NCBI RefSeq assembly: GCF_900302485.1
Contig: NZ_OMOI01000001.1
Coordinates: 2,356,001-2,420,000, forward strand
Source of the DNA: Aliiroseovarius pelagivivens
GTDB lineage: Bacteria > Pseudomonadota > Alphaproteobacteria > Rhodobacterales > Rhodobacteraceae
Reading direction: 5' to 3'
DNA: 64,000 nucleotides
The notes below the pieces were generated by a model. It was not told where the DNA came from. It was given only the letters and a program-made list of their open reading frames with translations, and did not search any database. A program made the position numbers and the translations under genes. This document shows, piece by piece, positions 10,253-19,053 of the stretch (position 1 is the first letter of the stretch; every line of letters starts with the position of its first letter).

Positions 10253-10572
10253 ACCCGATCGCCCAGACGGGCTGGCGTCAATTCTTCATCCAAACGCTCA
10301 AATCCACGTCCAGCGGCAACCAGACAGGTCATACCATTCGCCATCGTCACCGTAATCGTCCAGCTTCCGGTTTCAGGCGATGCATAGACCTCGACCACCT
10401 GACGATCCGAGGCAAGCCCGATAGATTGTCGCGTTTCGCCATAGGATTCGGCTAGGCGCTGCACCACAGCGTCGCGTTCGGCGCAACGGGCCGTGCCCTG
10501 CGCCTGCAATTGTCCAGCTGACAGAAGGATCGCGCCGACACCAAGTCCAAGGGCCAGAATGTCCTGTTTCAT
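10249..10572 (-). CDS. Small secreted protein of unknown function
   Basis: The 107-residue product begins with a clear Sec signal peptide (MKQDILALGLGVGAILLSAG, cleavage probably after LQAQ or nearby). The mature part has only two cysteines, one just after the signal and one near residue 80 (MTCLVAAG), which could form a disulfide in the periplasm. Small periplasmic proteins of this type are common in roseobacters and are sometimes mislabelled with an adenosylhomocysteinase name; I see no catalytic motif. It is convergent with the TauE-like gene and divergent from mcl2. Confidence 0.65.
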   Translation of the reverse strand: MKQDILALGLGVGAILLSAGQLQAQGTARCAERDAVVQRLAESYGETRQSIGLASDRQVVEVYASPETGSWTITVTMANGMTCLVAAGRGFERLDEELTPARLGDRV

Positions 10573-10876
10573 GGATCTGTCCTTTCAATTGGGCCGCTCT
10601 GCCGGGCCAACCGGCGCACCGGCGGCATCAGGGCCGTGTTTTCTCTGGTGCCGATCTGCATCCCATTGCGTCAGTGGCCAACCGTGGGCCCTCCCGTCAT
10701 TCGGCATCTCAGTGAAAAGCCTGCGCATTGAGGCCAAAGAACTGGTTAACGCGCCGCGCAAACACCGGCGCAGCCATGAAGCAAGTGTAAATTTTCTGCA
10801 TCGCGGCAAAGTATGCCTTGCGAATTGGTGCGCAAATGTGATCCCTTGCGCAACAATATTGCGGAGACACAGAATC
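10573..10876. promoter_or_regulatory. 304-bp divergent promoter region between the small secreted protein and mcl2
   Basis: No convincing gene is visible. The mcl2-proximal part holds a cluster of TTGCG/CGCAA half-sites: TTGCG-N8-CGCAA at 10818-10835, the 8-bp palindrome TTGCGCAA at 10846-10853 and TTGCG at 10859-10863. All lie within 60 bp of the mcl2 start, which is unusual for random sequence. TTGC-type half-sites recall those described for short-chain acyl-CoA regulators (ScfR/RamB family), but this match is only by resemblance. Confidence 0.45.
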
Positions 10877-11725
10877 ATGACCACACGCCCCTATCGTTCC
10901 GTCCTCTACATCCCCGGCTCGAAAGAGCGTGCGCTGGAAAAGGCCCGCGGCCTTGCCGCTGACGCGATCATTTTCGACCTGGAAGATGCCGTTGCCCCCG
11001 ACGCCAAAGTCGAGGCACGCGCCATCCTGAAAGCCGAGCTTGACAAAGGCGGCTATGGCAACCGTGCCAAGATCGTCCGCATCAACGGGTTCGACACCGA
11101 ATGGGGCAAAGACGATGTTGCTGCCTTCGTGGGCGCAGATATTGACGCGATCCTGATGCCGAAAGTTGGCTCTGCCGCCCAATTGGACGAGCTGGCCGCG
11201 CTGATCCCCGACGTGGATCTGTGGGCGATGATGGAAACCCCCATCGGCACGCTGAACGCCGCCGAGATCGCTGCCCACCCCCGCCTGAAGGGCTTTGTCA
11301 TGGGCACCAATGATCTGGCGAAAGAGCTGAACACCCGCTTCCGCGCCGATCGCCTGCCGATGATGGGCGGCCTGCATATGTGCCTGATCGCCGCCAAGGC
11401 CCACGGGGTCGTGATCGTTGACGGCGTCTATAACGCGTTCAAAGACGACGAAGGTCTGAAAGCCGAATGCGATCAAGGCCGAGACATGGGTATGGACGGC
11501 AAAACGCTGATCCACCCCGCCCAGCTTGACATCGCAAACGCCGCCTTCGCCCCCTCTGAGGCCGAGATCGATCTGGCCAAACGTCAGATCGCTGCGTTCG
11601 AGGAAGCCGAAGCTTCCGGTCAGGGCGTCGCAGTTGTAGATGGTAAGATCGTCGAAAACCTGCATGTTGAGACGGCAAAATCCATTCTCGCCAAAGCCGA
11701 CGCCATCGCCGCGATGGAGGGCTGA
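10877..11725 (+). CDS. mcl2: (3S)-malyl-CoA thioesterase (HpcH/HpaI-family)
   Basis: The 282-residue protein belongs to the CitE/HpcH aldolase superfamily: YRSVLYIPGSKERALEKA at the start, IFDLEDAV for metal/CoA binding, MMETPIGTLNA and GKTLIHPAQL. Its length and N terminus match Mcl2, which hydrolyses (3S)-malyl-CoA to malate and CoA, rather than the longer Mcl1 lyase. This is the last step of acetyl-CoA assimilation by the ethylmalonyl-CoA pathway. Start ATG 10877 follows GGAG at 10862-10865. nnrU and mch follow in the same direction. An in-frame extension far upstream has no ribosome-binding site and was rejected. Confidence 0.88.
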   Translation: MTTRPYRSVLYIPGSKERALEKARGLAADAIIFDLEDAVAPDAKVEARAILKAELDKGGYGNRAKIVRINGFDTEWGKDDVAAFVGADIDAILMPKVGSAAQLDELAALIPDVDLWAMMETPIGTLNAAEIAAHPRLKGFVMGTNDLAKELNTRFRADRLPMMGGLHMCLIAAKAHGVVIVDGVYNAFKDDEGLKAECDQGRDMGMDGKTLIHPAQLDIANAAFAPSEAEIDLAKRQIAAFEEAEASGQGVAVVDGKIVENLHVETAKSILAKADAIAAMEG

Positions 11726-11748
11726 GGCCCATTTAAAGGAACCTCGCC

Positions 11749-12297
11749 ATGACGTTGCTCATCGCCGGTCTAGCCCTGTGGTATGTCGGACATTTCTGGA
11801 AACGCGCCCTTCCCCGCGCCCATGAAACTATGGGCTCGCGGGCCAAGGGGGTCTCGGCACTTCTAATCCTGATCGGCATCGTGTTCATGGTGATCGGATA
11901 TCGCGTGATGGAAAGCCATGACCTTCTCGACTATCCGCCGGCGTTGCGACACGTGAACAACCTGATGGTGCTGTTCGCGCTCTATTTCACCAGCCCCGGC
12001 CCATCAAAAGGCGCGCTCTTTTACAAGATGCGCCACCCGATGCTGACCGGCTTCATCATCTGGGCCGTGGCGCACATCGTCGTGAACCCGGATCTTGCTT
12101 CGATGATCCTGTTCGGGGCTCTGTCAATCTGGGCCGTACTGGAAATCATTGTGATCAACCGCGCGGAACCCGACTGGCAACCGAACCCGAAAGGCACCAT
12201 CGCCAAGGACGCGATGTTCTTTGTGGCCTCGATCGTTCTGTTGGCGATCATCGGATATATCCACGGGCTGATCGGCCCGACCCCGTTCGGCGGGTAA
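11749..12297 (+). CDS. NnrU-family integral membrane protein
   Basis: The 182-residue protein has four to five hydrophobic helices and the conserved NnrU features: GHFWKRALPRAH near residue 15, YFTSPGPSKGALFYKMRHPMLTG in the middle and RAEPDW toward the end. NnrU was named for nitrogen-oxide metabolism, but the family is widespread and related to NnrU/isoprenylcysteine methyltransferase-like folds. It is 23 bp after mcl2 and followed after 78 bp by mch, so here it sits inside an ethylmalonyl-CoA cluster. I see no denitrification gene nearby. Confidence 0.85.
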   Translation: MTLLIAGLALWYVGHFWKRALPRAHETMGSRAKGVSALLILIGIVFMVIGYRVMESHDLLDYPPALRHVNNLMVLFALYFTSPGPSKGALFYKMRHPMLTGFIIWAVAHIVVNPDLASMILFGALSIWAVLEIIVINRAEPDWQPNPKGTIAKDAMFFVASIVLLAIIGYIHGLIGPTPFGG

Positions 12298-12375
12298 CCC
12301 ATTTGCCCGCACGAACGGGCCTACAGACCACCGGCGGGCCAGCTCTGCGCCCGCCCCGACATTTGGAGAGCTTTG

Positions 12376-13410
12376 ATGGCCAAAACCAATCCCGGACGCT
12401 TCTTTGAAGACTACAAATTGGGCGACGTGATCGACCATGCCGTGCCACGCACCGTGGCCGAGGGCGAACGCGCGCTCTATCACGCGCTCTATCCTGCCCG
12501 CCATGCGCTCTATTCCTCGGACGAATTTGCCGGGGCCTGCGGTCTGGAAGGCTCGCCCATTGACGATCTGATCGCCTTCCACGTTGTGTTTGGCAAGACC
12601 GTGCCGGACATCTCGCTGAACGCGGTGGCCAACCTTGGCTATGCCGAGGGACGCTGGCTGAAGCCGGTCTATCCCGGCGACACGTTGCGCTCGCAATCCG
12701 AGGTGATCGGGCTGAAACAGAACTCGAACGGGAAATCGGGCGTGGTCTGGGTGCGCACGCGCGGGTTCAACCAGATGGACGAGCCGGTGATGGAATATGT
12801 CCGCTGGGTGATGGTGCGCAAAGGCGATCTGGACGCCCCCGCGCCCGAAACCGTGATCCCCGAGCTGAAAGGCGTGCTGGAGGTGGGCGACCTGTCGATC
12901 CCCGAAGGTCTGTCGTTCGAGGAGTACGACTTCACGCTGGCCGGCGAACCGCATCGCTGGGGTGACTATGAGGTGGGCGAGAAAATCGACCACGTCGATG
13001 GCGTCACGGTCGAAGAAGCCGAACACATGTTGGCCACCCGCCTGTGGCAGAACACCGCGAAAGTGCATTTCGACGCCACTTTCCGCCCGGACGGACAGCG
13101 CCTGATCTATGGTGGTCACGTGATCTCGATGGCGCGCGCGTTGTCGTTCAACGGGCTGGCCAACGCCCAGATGATCGTTGGTCTGAACGGCGGGGCGCAC
13201 GCAAACCCCTGCTTCTCAGGCGACACAATCCGTGCGTGGTCCGAAGTTCTGGACAAGGCCGACACCGATGCCCCGGGCGTTGGCGCAGTGCGTCTGCGTC
13301 TGGTTGCGGTCAAGCATGGTGCGCCTGAATTCGCGCTGAAGGGCGAAGACGGAAAGTACCTGCCCGAGGTCATGCTGGATCTCGACTATTGGGTGCTGAT
13401 GCCTAAATAA
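12376..13410 (+). CDS. mch: Mesaconyl-CoA hydratase (beta-methylmalyl-CoA dehydratase)
   Basis: The 344-residue protein has two MaoC-like hotdog halves: residues about 10-165 (FFEDYKLGDVIDH) and 185-330 (WGDYEVGEKIDHVDGVTVEEAEH). This double-hotdog organisation and the sequence match Mch of Rhodobacter, which hydrates mesaconyl-C1-CoA to beta-methylmalyl-CoA in the ethylmalonyl-CoA pathway. The ATG at 12376 is chosen over the adjacent TTG at 12373 because GGAGAG is five bases upstream. It ends an apparent mcl2-nnrU-mch unit and is followed by a long hairpin. Confidence 0.93.
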   Translation: MAKTNPGRFFEDYKLGDVIDHAVPRTVAEGERALYHALYPARHALYSSDEFAGACGLEGSPIDDLIAFHVVFGKTVPDISLNAVANLGYAEGRWLKPVYPGDTLRSQSEVIGLKQNSNGKSGVVWVRTRGFNQMDEPVMEYVRWVMVRKGDLDAPAPETVIPELKGVLEVGDLSIPEGLSFEEYDFTLAGEPHRWGDYEVGEKIDHVDGVTVEEAEHMLATRLWQNTAKVHFDATFRPDGQRLIYGGHVISMARALSFNGLANAQMIVGLNGGAHANPCFSGDTIRAWSEVLDKADTDAPGVGAVRLRLVAVKHGAPEFALKGEDGKYLPEVMLDLDYWVLMPK

Positions 13411-13416
13411 ACCTTC

Positions 13417-13457
13417 TGCAGACGGCGGGGATACAACAAGACCTTCCCGCCTCTGCA
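13417..13457 (+). terminator. Long hairpin after mch
   Basis: TGCAGA-C-GGCGGG pairs with CCCGCC-TCTGCA across a 16-base loop, giving 12 base pairs with a one-base bulge, starting six bases after the mch stop. There is no T tract, so it may be a Rho-assisted or RNA-protecting 3' end rather than a classical intrinsic terminator. Confidence 0.5.
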
Positions 13458-13624
13458 ACATTGCAAAGCGTTCAGCATCACCGTTAAGATTTGACCGCTT
13501 TGCACAGAGCGCACTTGATGCTGGGGCTTCAGATGTTACGCTCTGACATCGCGTTCAAGTCAGAATCTTACCCGAGCTGATTATTTCCCGACTATAAAAG
13601 TCGGGATACAATTGCATACCGATC

Positions 13625-13655
13625 TGTGATCACATACCCGAAAACTGTGATCACA
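13625..13655. promoter_or_regulatory. Tandem TGTGATCACA operator pair upstream of sdhC
   Basis: Two perfect TGTGATCACA palindromes at 13625-13634 and 13646-13655 have centres 21 bp apart and end 122 bp before the sdhC start. The sucC pair has nearly the same spacing and distance. The motif looks like the two halves of a CRP site (TGTGA and TCACA) with no spacer, so ordinary CRP binding is not expected. A shared TCA-cycle regulator is inferred. Confidence 0.7.
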
Positions 13656-13777
13656 AGCCCTCAAAAACACCCCCGTTAGCGCAAAATTCCCGACTTACCG
13701 GTCGCTTCTTGCGTGACTCTGTGCCGCAAAAGGCGCTATTCCTGTCGCAAAGTCGAAACAGACAGAAGGAGGCCGCC

Positions 13778-14161
13778 ATGGCCGACGTGAACAGAGGCAA
13801 CCGCCCTCTTTCTCCGCATCTGCAAGTTTACCGCCCGCAGCTGACCTCCATCACCTCGATCTTCGCCCGGATCACCGGGGTAGCCCTGCTGGGTGCTGCG
13901 ATCTTGGTCGCATGGTGGTTCTTTGCCGCAGCGCTGGGTGCAGATTACTACAACTTTGTGAACGGTTTGATGACCTCGTTCGTCGGGGACGTAATCATGT
14001 TCCTTGCGCTCTGGGCGCTCTGCTATCACGCACTCTCCGGCCTTCGGCACATGATCTGGGACATTGGTCTTGGTCTGGAAGTCGAAACCGCAGAGAAAAT
14101 GGGCATCGGCGTCATCGTCGGGTCCGTCGTTCTGGCGATCCTTGTCGCCCTGATCGTGTAA
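13778..14161 (+). CDS. sdhC: Succinate dehydrogenase cytochrome b556 subunit
   Basis: The 127-residue membrane anchor has RPLSPHLQVYRPQLTSITSI at residues 8-27, the family signature with the SPHLxxY motif, and three hydrophobic helices; the histidine in SGLRHMIWD is the likely haem ligand. Start ATG 13778 has AGAAGGAGG just upstream, whereas an in-frame extension to 13709 has none. It heads sdhCDAB. With SdhD it anchors the complex and passes electrons to ubiquinone. Confidence 0.96.
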   Translation: MADVNRGNRPLSPHLQVYRPQLTSITSIFARITGVALLGAAILVAWWFFAAALGADYYNFVNGLMTSFVGDVIMFLALWALCYHALSGLRHMIWDIGLGLEVETAEKMGIGVIVGSVVLAILVALIV

Positions 14162-14171
14162 GGAGCCCGTT

Positions 14172-14543
14172 ATGCATTATATGACCGACCGCAAACGCGC
14201 CGTGGGCAAAGGCTCTTCGGGTTCTGGCACGGAACACTTCTGGGGACAGGCTATCTCGGCCGTTGGTCTTCTGATCCTGATGCCGCTGTTCGCTCTGACA
14301 TTTGGCTGCGCCCTTGGCCTGCCCTATGAAGAAGCAATCGCCTATTACCAGCGCCCCTTCCCCGCGATCATTGCCGCAATGACCTTCGTGACCGCCATGG
14401 TTCACTTCCGTCATGGCATTCAGGTCGTGATCGAGGATTACTCGCGCGGCGTTACCAAGAAGGTTTTGGTAATCGCTTGCACCGCGCTGGCCTACACAGT
14501 TCTGGCATTTGGCCTTTATGGCCTTGGCCGCATCGCCTTTTAA
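14172..14543 (+). CDS. sdhD: Succinate dehydrogenase hydrophobic membrane anchor subunit
   Basis: The 123-residue protein has three hydrophobic helices and the motif MVHFRHGIQVVIEDY, in which the histidine and the IEDY tail are conserved in alphaproteobacterial SdhD. It lies ten bases after sdhC with AAGGAG at 14161-14166 and 18 bp before sdhA. It forms the quinone site with SdhC. A second in-frame ATG at 14181 is a possible alternative start. Confidence 0.95.
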   Translation: MHYMTDRKRAVGKGSSGSGTEHFWGQAISAVGLLILMPLFALTFGCALGLPYEEAIAYYQRPFPAIIAAMTFVTAMVHFRHGIQVVIEDYSRGVTKKVLVIACTALAYTVLAFGLYGLGRIAF

Positions 14544-14561
14544 GACCGGAGAGCAACCAAA

Positions 14562-16367
14562 ATGGCAGCTTACGAATACGAAACACACGAATATGACGTG
14601 GTCGTGGTCGGCGCCGGTGGCGCTGGTCTGCGGGCCACGCTTGGCATGGCCGAACAGGGTCTGCGCACCGCTTGTGTGACCAAAGTTTTCCCGACCCGCT
14701 CGCACACTGTTGCGGCACAGGGCGGCATCGCCGCGTCCCTGTCCAACATGGGCCCGGACAACTGGCAGTGGCACATGTACGATACCGTCAAGGGCTCGGA
14801 CTGGCTGGGCGACACGGATGCGATGGAATACCTGGCCCGCGAGGCACCCAAAGCGGTGTACGAGCTGGAGCATTACGGCGTTCCCTTCTCGCGTACCGAA
14901 GAAGGTAAGATCTATCAGCGCCCGTTCGGCGGCCACACCACCGAATTCGGTGAAGGCCCCGCGGTACAGCGTACCTGCGCCGCCGCTGACCGTACCGGTC
15001 ACGCGATCCTGCACACGCTTTACGGCCAGTCGCTGAAGAACAACGCTGAATTCTACGTTGAATACTTCGCCATCGATCTGATCATGTCGGAAGACGGTGA
15101 GTGTCAGGGTGTTGTCTGCTGGAAACTCGACGATGGCACCATGCACGTCTTCAACGCGAAGATGGTTGTGCTGGCCACGGGCGGCTATGGCCGCGCGTAT
15201 TTCTCGGCCACCTCGGCCCACACCTGCACCGGCGACGGTGGTGGCATGGTGGCCCGTGCGGGTCTTGCCCTGCAGGATATGGAGTTCGTTCAGTTCCACC
15301 CGACCGGCATCTACGGTTCGGGCTGCCTGATCACCGAAGGTGCTCGTGGCGAAGGTGGCTATCTGGTCAACTCGGAAGGTGAGCGCTTCATGGAGCGTTA
15401 TGCGCCCCAGTATAAAGACCTTGCCCCGCGCGACTATGTTTCCCGCTCGATGACGATGGAAATTCGCGAAGGCCGCGGTGTTGGCGCAGAAGGGGATCAC
15501 ATCTTCCTGCACCTTGACCACCTGCCTGCCGAGGCTCTGGCCGAACGCCTGCCCGGCATTTCGGAAAGCGCCAAAATTTTCGCCGGCGTTGATGTGAACA
15601 AAGAGCCGATCCCGGTTCTGCCGACCGTTCACTACAACATGGGTGGCATCCCGACCAACTATTGGGGCGAAGTGCTGAACCCGACCAAAGATGATCCGAC
15701 TGGCGTCGTGCCTGGCCTGATGGCCGTGGGGGAAGCTGGTTGTGCGTCGGTACACGGTGCAAACCGCCTTGGCTCGAACTCGCTGATTGACCTTGTGGTC
15801 TTCGGCCGTGCCGCCGCGATCCGCGCTGGCAAGGTTGTAGACGCAGACAGCGCCAACCCGGTTCTGAACCAAGCATCGGTTGATGCAGCCTTTGATCGCT
15901 TCGACGGTCTGCGCAACGCAAGTGGCGCGGTCCCGACCGCCGATCTGCGTCTGGAAATGCAGAAAACGATGCAGGCTGACGCCGCCGTGTTCCGTACCGC
16001 CAAGACCATGAAAGAAGGCGTCGAGAAGATGACCGCCGTGGCCGCCAAGATGGACGACCTGGCAGTGACCGATCGCTCGCTGATCTGGAACTCGGACCTG
16101 ATGGAAACGCTGGAACTGGCGAACCTGATGCCGAACGCTCTGGCGACAATCCACGGCGCAGAAGCCCGCGAAGAAAGCCGCGGCGCCCACGCGCACGAGG
16201 ACTTCCCAGAACGCGACGACAAGAAGTGGCGTGTCCACACTGTCAGCCGCGTTGAAGGCAATAAGGTTGATCTTAGCTATCGCCCGGTTGTCACCGAACC
16301 GCTGTCCACCGAGGCAGAAGGCGGCATCAACCTCAAGAAAATCGCGCCCAAAGCGCGGACGTTCTAA
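14562..16367 (+). CDS. sdhA: Succinate dehydrogenase flavoprotein subunit
   Basis: This 601-residue subunit oxidises succinate to fumarate. It has the dinucleotide fold [15 protein letters not shown] at residues 14-28, the flavin-attachment histidine in SHTVAAQGG (His48), [21 protein letters not shown] and the C-terminal [11 protein letters not shown] motif. Length is normal. A 953-codon reading frame open on the opposite strand across sdhDAB is a codon-bias shadow. Confidence 0.99.
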   Translation: MAAYEYETHEYDVVVVGAGGAGLRATLGMAEQGLRTACVTKVFPTRSHTVAAQGGIAASLSNMGPDNWQWHMYDTVKGSDWLGDTDAMEYLAREAPKAVYELEHYGVPFSRTEEGKIYQRPFGGHTTEFGEGPAVQRTCAAADRTGHAILHTLYGQSLKNNAEFYVEYFAIDLIMSEDGECQGVVCWKLDDGTMHVFNAKMVVLATGGYGRAYFSATSAHTCTGDGGGMVARAGLALQDMEFVQFHPTGIYGSGCLITEGARGEGGYLVNSEGERFMERYAPQYKDLAPRDYVSRSMTMEIREGRGVGAEGDHIFLHLDHLPAEALAERLPGISESAKIFAGVDVNKEPIPVLPTVHYNMGGIPTNYWGEVLNPTKDDPTGVVPGLMAVGEAGCASVHGANRLGSNSLIDLVVFGRAAAIRAGKVVDADSANPVLNQASVDAAFDRFDGLRNASGAVPTADLRLEMQKTMQADAAVFRTAKTMKEGVEKMTAVAAKMDDLAVTDRSLIWNSDLMETLELANLMPNALATIHGAEAREESRGAHAHEDFPERDDKKWRVHTVSRVEGNKVDLSYRPVVTEPLSTEAEGGINLKKIAPKARTF

Positions 16368-16379
16368 GGAGACGAGAAG

Positions 16380-17159
16380 ATGGTACAATTCAAGCTCCCT
16401 AAGAACTCGACCGTTCGCGTCGGCAAGACATGGCCCAAGCCCGAGGGCGCCAGCAATGTCCGCAAGTTCCAGATCTATCGCTGGAACCCGGATGATGGCG
16501 AAAACCCCCGTGTGGACACCTATTTCCTGGACATGGACAAGTGCGGCCCGATGGTTCTGGACGCGCTGATCAAGATCAAGAACGAGATTGATCCGACGCT
16601 GACCTTCCGCCGCTCGTGCCGTGAAGGCATCTGTGGATCGTGCGCGATGAACATCGACGGGATCAACACGCTGGCCTGTATCTATGGCATGGACGAGATC
16701 AAGGGCGACGTGAAGATCTATCCGCTGCCGCACATGCCGGTGGTGAAAGACCTGATCCCGGACCTGACGCATTTCTATGCGCAGCACGCCTCGATCATGC
16801 CGTGGCTGGAAACCAAGACCAACCGCCCCGCGAAAGAGTGGAAGCAGTCTATTGAGGACCGCAAGAAGCTTGATGGTCTGTATGAATGCGTTATGTGCGC
16901 CAGCTGCTCGACCTCGTGCCCGAGCTATTGGTGGAACGGCGATCGGTATCTTGGACCGGCCGCGCTGCTGCACGCTTATCGCTGGATCATTGATTCACGC
17001 GACGAAGCCACGGGTGAGCGTCTGGACCAGCTGGAAGACCCCTTCAAGCTGTATCGCTGCCACACGATCATGAACTGCTCGAAGACTTGCCCGAAAGGCC
17101 TGAACCCGGCCAAGGCAATCGCGTCGATCAAGAAAATGATGGTCGAGCGCCAGCTTTAA
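16380..17159 (+). CDS. sdhB: Succinate dehydrogenase iron-sulfur subunit
   Basis: The 259-residue subunit carries a plant-type 2Fe-2S domain with Cys80, Cys85, Cys88 and Cys100 ([10 protein letters not shown]), then CASCSTSC and [12 protein letters not shown] motifs for the 4Fe-4S and 3Fe-4S clusters. It passes electrons from SdhA to the quinone site. It lies 12 bp after sdhA with GGAGACG upstream and ends the operon before a strong terminator. Confidence 0.99.
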   Translation: MVQFKLPKNSTVRVGKTWPKPEGASNVRKFQIYRWNPDDGENPRVDTYFLDMDKCGPMVLDALIKIKNEIDPTLTFRRSCREGICGSCAMNIDGINTLACIYGMDEIKGDVKIYPLPHMPVVKDLIPDLTHFYAQHASIMPWLETKTNRPAKEWKQSIEDRKKLDGLYECVMCASCSTSCPSYWWNGDRYLGPAALLHAYRWIIDSRDEATGERLDQLEDPFKLYRCHTIMNCSKTCPKGLNPAKAIASIKKMMVERQL

Positions 17160-17177
17160 TCAGCGCAGACAATTTAC

Positions 17178-17206
17178 AAAAGGGCGGCCTTCAGGCCGCC
17201 CTTTTT
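17178..17206 (+). terminator. Rho-independent terminator of sdhCDAB
   Basis: AAAGGGCGGCCT and AGGCCGCCCTTT form a perfect 12-bp stem with a two-base centre, followed by TTTTT. It starts about 20 bp after the sdhB stop. Confidence 0.92.
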
Positions 17207-17238
17207 GCTTGTCGCTACCTGTCTAAGGTCGACGCGTC

Positions 17239-18075
17239 TTAGACCGCGATATTGTCGATCAACCGCACATCCCCCAGCATCGCCGCGGCCAGAAGGCGCG
17301 TAGGACGGGAGAGGTCTTTGACAGGCTGCAAGGTCTCGGCGTCGCGCAGCTCGAGATATTCGACCGTGTTATAACCCGCCCGTTCAATCTGCGCCTTGGC
17401 GCTGTCCAGAACTACACGCGGCTCGGCACCCCGGCGAATGGCGTCCGCCGCGCGGTCCATCTCGGCTTTCAATGCGGGCGCAATGGCGCGCTCTTCCTTG
17501 GTCAGGCGCACGTTGCGCGACGACATGGCTAGCCCGTCATCTTCGCGCACTGTGGGGCAGCCGATCACCTCGGTCTCGATGTCCAGATCCTCGGACAGAC
17601 GACGCACCAAAAGCATCTGCTGATAGTCCTTCTGACCAAAGCAGGCCACATCCGCGCGCGATTGCAGGAACAGCTTGGACACCACGGTTGCCACGCCATC
17701 GAAATGACCCGGGCGATGTGCGCCCTCAAGGTCTTCGGTCAGACCCGTCACGCGCACATTGGTGGCAAACCCATCAGGATAGATTTGATCCGGCGTAGGC
17801 ACATAGATCGCATCAATCCCGTAAGGCGCCAGCTTTTCAGCGTCGTCCTCTTCCGTGCGGGGATACTTGTCCAGATCTTCCGGGTTGTTGAACTGTTTGG
17901 GGTTCACGAAGATCGTGACGATCACGCGATCTGCATGTTTCTTCGCCTCGTCCACCAAGGACAGATGGCCGGCATGAAGCGCGCCCATGGTCGGCACGAC
18001 AGCCACCCGTTCGCCTTTAAAAATCCAGCTGCGGCGCAACGTGCGCAGATCGTCCTTGGAACGAATGATCTTCAT
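17239..18075 (-). CDS. panC: Pantothenate synthetase
   Basis: The 278-residue enzyme condenses pantoate with beta-alanine using ATP. It has the nucleotidyltransferase motif [13 protein letters not shown] (His34, His37), the FGQKDYQQ segment and the later MSSRN motif that replaces KMSKS. The gene overlaps panB by four bases (ATGA), so translation is coupled. The order panB-panC is common in alphaproteobacteria; panD is not in the window. Confidence 0.97.
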   Translation of the reverse strand: MKIIRSKDDLRTLRRSWIFKGERVAVVPTMGALHAGHLSLVDEAKKHADRVIVTIFVNPKQFNNPEDLDKYPRTEEDDAEKLAPYGIDAIYVPTPDQIYPDGFATNVRVTGLTEDLEGAHRPGHFDGVATVVSKLFLQSRADVACFGQKDYQQMLLVRRLSEDLDIETEVIGCPTVREDDGLAMSSRNVRLTKEERAIAPALKAEMDRAADAIRRGAEPRVVLDSAKAQIERAGYNTVEYLELRDAETLQPVKDLSRPTRLLAAAMLGDVRLIDNIAV

Positions 18076-18899
18076 TTCTTTTTGACCTCATCTGCAAAGA
18101 CGTGCTCTGGCGCCGGGAAACTGCGGTCTCGCACCTCTTGGGCATATTTGGCAATGGCTTTCTCGCCGTCCACGCCCAACGTCGCATAGCGTTTGGCGAA
18201 TTTCGGTTTGAAGGCTGTGAACAAGCCCAGCATGTCGTCTACGACCAAAACCTGACCGTCACATTGCGCCGACGCCCCGATGCCGATGGTCGGGATCGAC
18301 ACAGCGTCGGTGATTTCGTTCGCCAGGCTTTCCGGCACTTTCTCGAGCACAACCGAGAACGCGCCAGCATCTTCCACCGCTTTGGCGTCAGCCATCACAC
18401 GGTCGCGATCCTCGCCACGGCCTTGCACAGCATAGCCGCCCAGCGTGTTGATCGCCTGCGGGGTCAAGCCAACATGGGCCATGACCGGGATCGAGCGGCT
18501 GGTCAGGAAGCGGATGGTTTCTTCCATCGACACGCCGCCTTCCAATTTAACTGCCGCAGCCCCGGTTTCACGCATCAAGCGTGCGGCGCTGCGGAAAGCT
18601 TGTTCCGGACTTTCTTCGTACGAGCCAAATGGCATGTCGACGACCATCATGGCCTGCTCCAAGCCACGCTTCACGGCGGCACCGTGCAGGCACATCATCT
18701 CCATCGTGACACCCAGAGTATCCGGCAATCCGTGTACGACCATGCCGACGCTGTCCCCCACCAGAACGATGTCGCAATGCGCGTCCATCATCTGTGCGGT
18801 TGGTGTCGCATAGGCCGTCAGCACGACCAGCGGCGTGCCCCCTTTGCGGGCACGTACTTCTGACGGTGTCAGCGTCTTGATTTTTGCTGAGGCGCTCAT
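18072..18899 (-). CDS. panB: 3-methyl-2-oxobutanoate hydroxymethyltransferase
   Basis: The 275-residue TIM-barrel enzyme makes ketopantoate from 3-methyl-2-oxobutanoate and methylene-tetrahydrofolate. It has [15 protein letters not shown], the metal-binding [11 protein letters not shown] and [13 protein letters not shown]. The start at 18899 is chosen because GGGAGGGG lies just upstream and the upstream in-frame extension resembles no family member. It is followed by panC with overlapping start and stop codons. Confidence 0.97.
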   Translation of the reverse strand: MSASAKIKTLTPSEVRARKGGTPLVVLTAYATPTAQMMDAHCDIVLVGDSVGMVVHGLPDTLGVTMEMMCLHGAAVKRGLEQAMMVVDMPFGSYEESPEQAFRSAARLMRETGAAAVKLEGGVSMEETIRFLTSRSIPVMAHVGLTPQAINTLGGYAVQGRGEDRDRVMADAKAVEDAGAFSVVLEKVPESLANEITDAVSIPTIGIGASAQCDGQVLVVDDMLGLFTAFKPKFAKRYATLGVDGEKAIAKYAQEVRDRSFPAPEHVFADEVKKK

Positions 18900-19053
18900 G
18901 GTTTCCCCTCCCTGATCCTCTTCGCTAGGGGTGAATATATTGCTGCGGCGCAGAAAAATCAAAGGGGAATGACGGGACGTCTTTCCCTTGCCTTGATCCG
19001 CAATCCCGCGTTTCATGGCGCAGTATCCCGCGAAACGGGTAAGGAGGATCAAG

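Larger units (their letters stand above)
13411..13777. promoter_or_regulatory. 367-bp mch-sdhC intergenic region
   Basis: No coding sequence is evident. In order it contains the mch hairpin, a CCCGACT-N5-AGTCGGG inverted repeat (13587-13605), the tandem TGTGATCACA pair (13625-13655), a further CCCGACT (13689-13695) and the AGAAGGAGG ribosome-binding site of sdhC. It is the control region of the sdh operon. Confidence 0.7.

Noticed and set aside
10493..10876. N-terminal extension of mcl2 by 128 codons
   Set aside because: The extension overlaps the start of a divergent gene, has no family resemblance, and the ATG at 10877 has a ribosome-binding site and gives the normal length.
14112..16973. 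A 953-codon open frame antisense to sdhD, sdhA and sdhB
   Set aside because: It mirrors highly expressed genes with strong codon bias, its translation is rich in histidine, arginine and valine with no recognisable domain, and the sense genes are certain.
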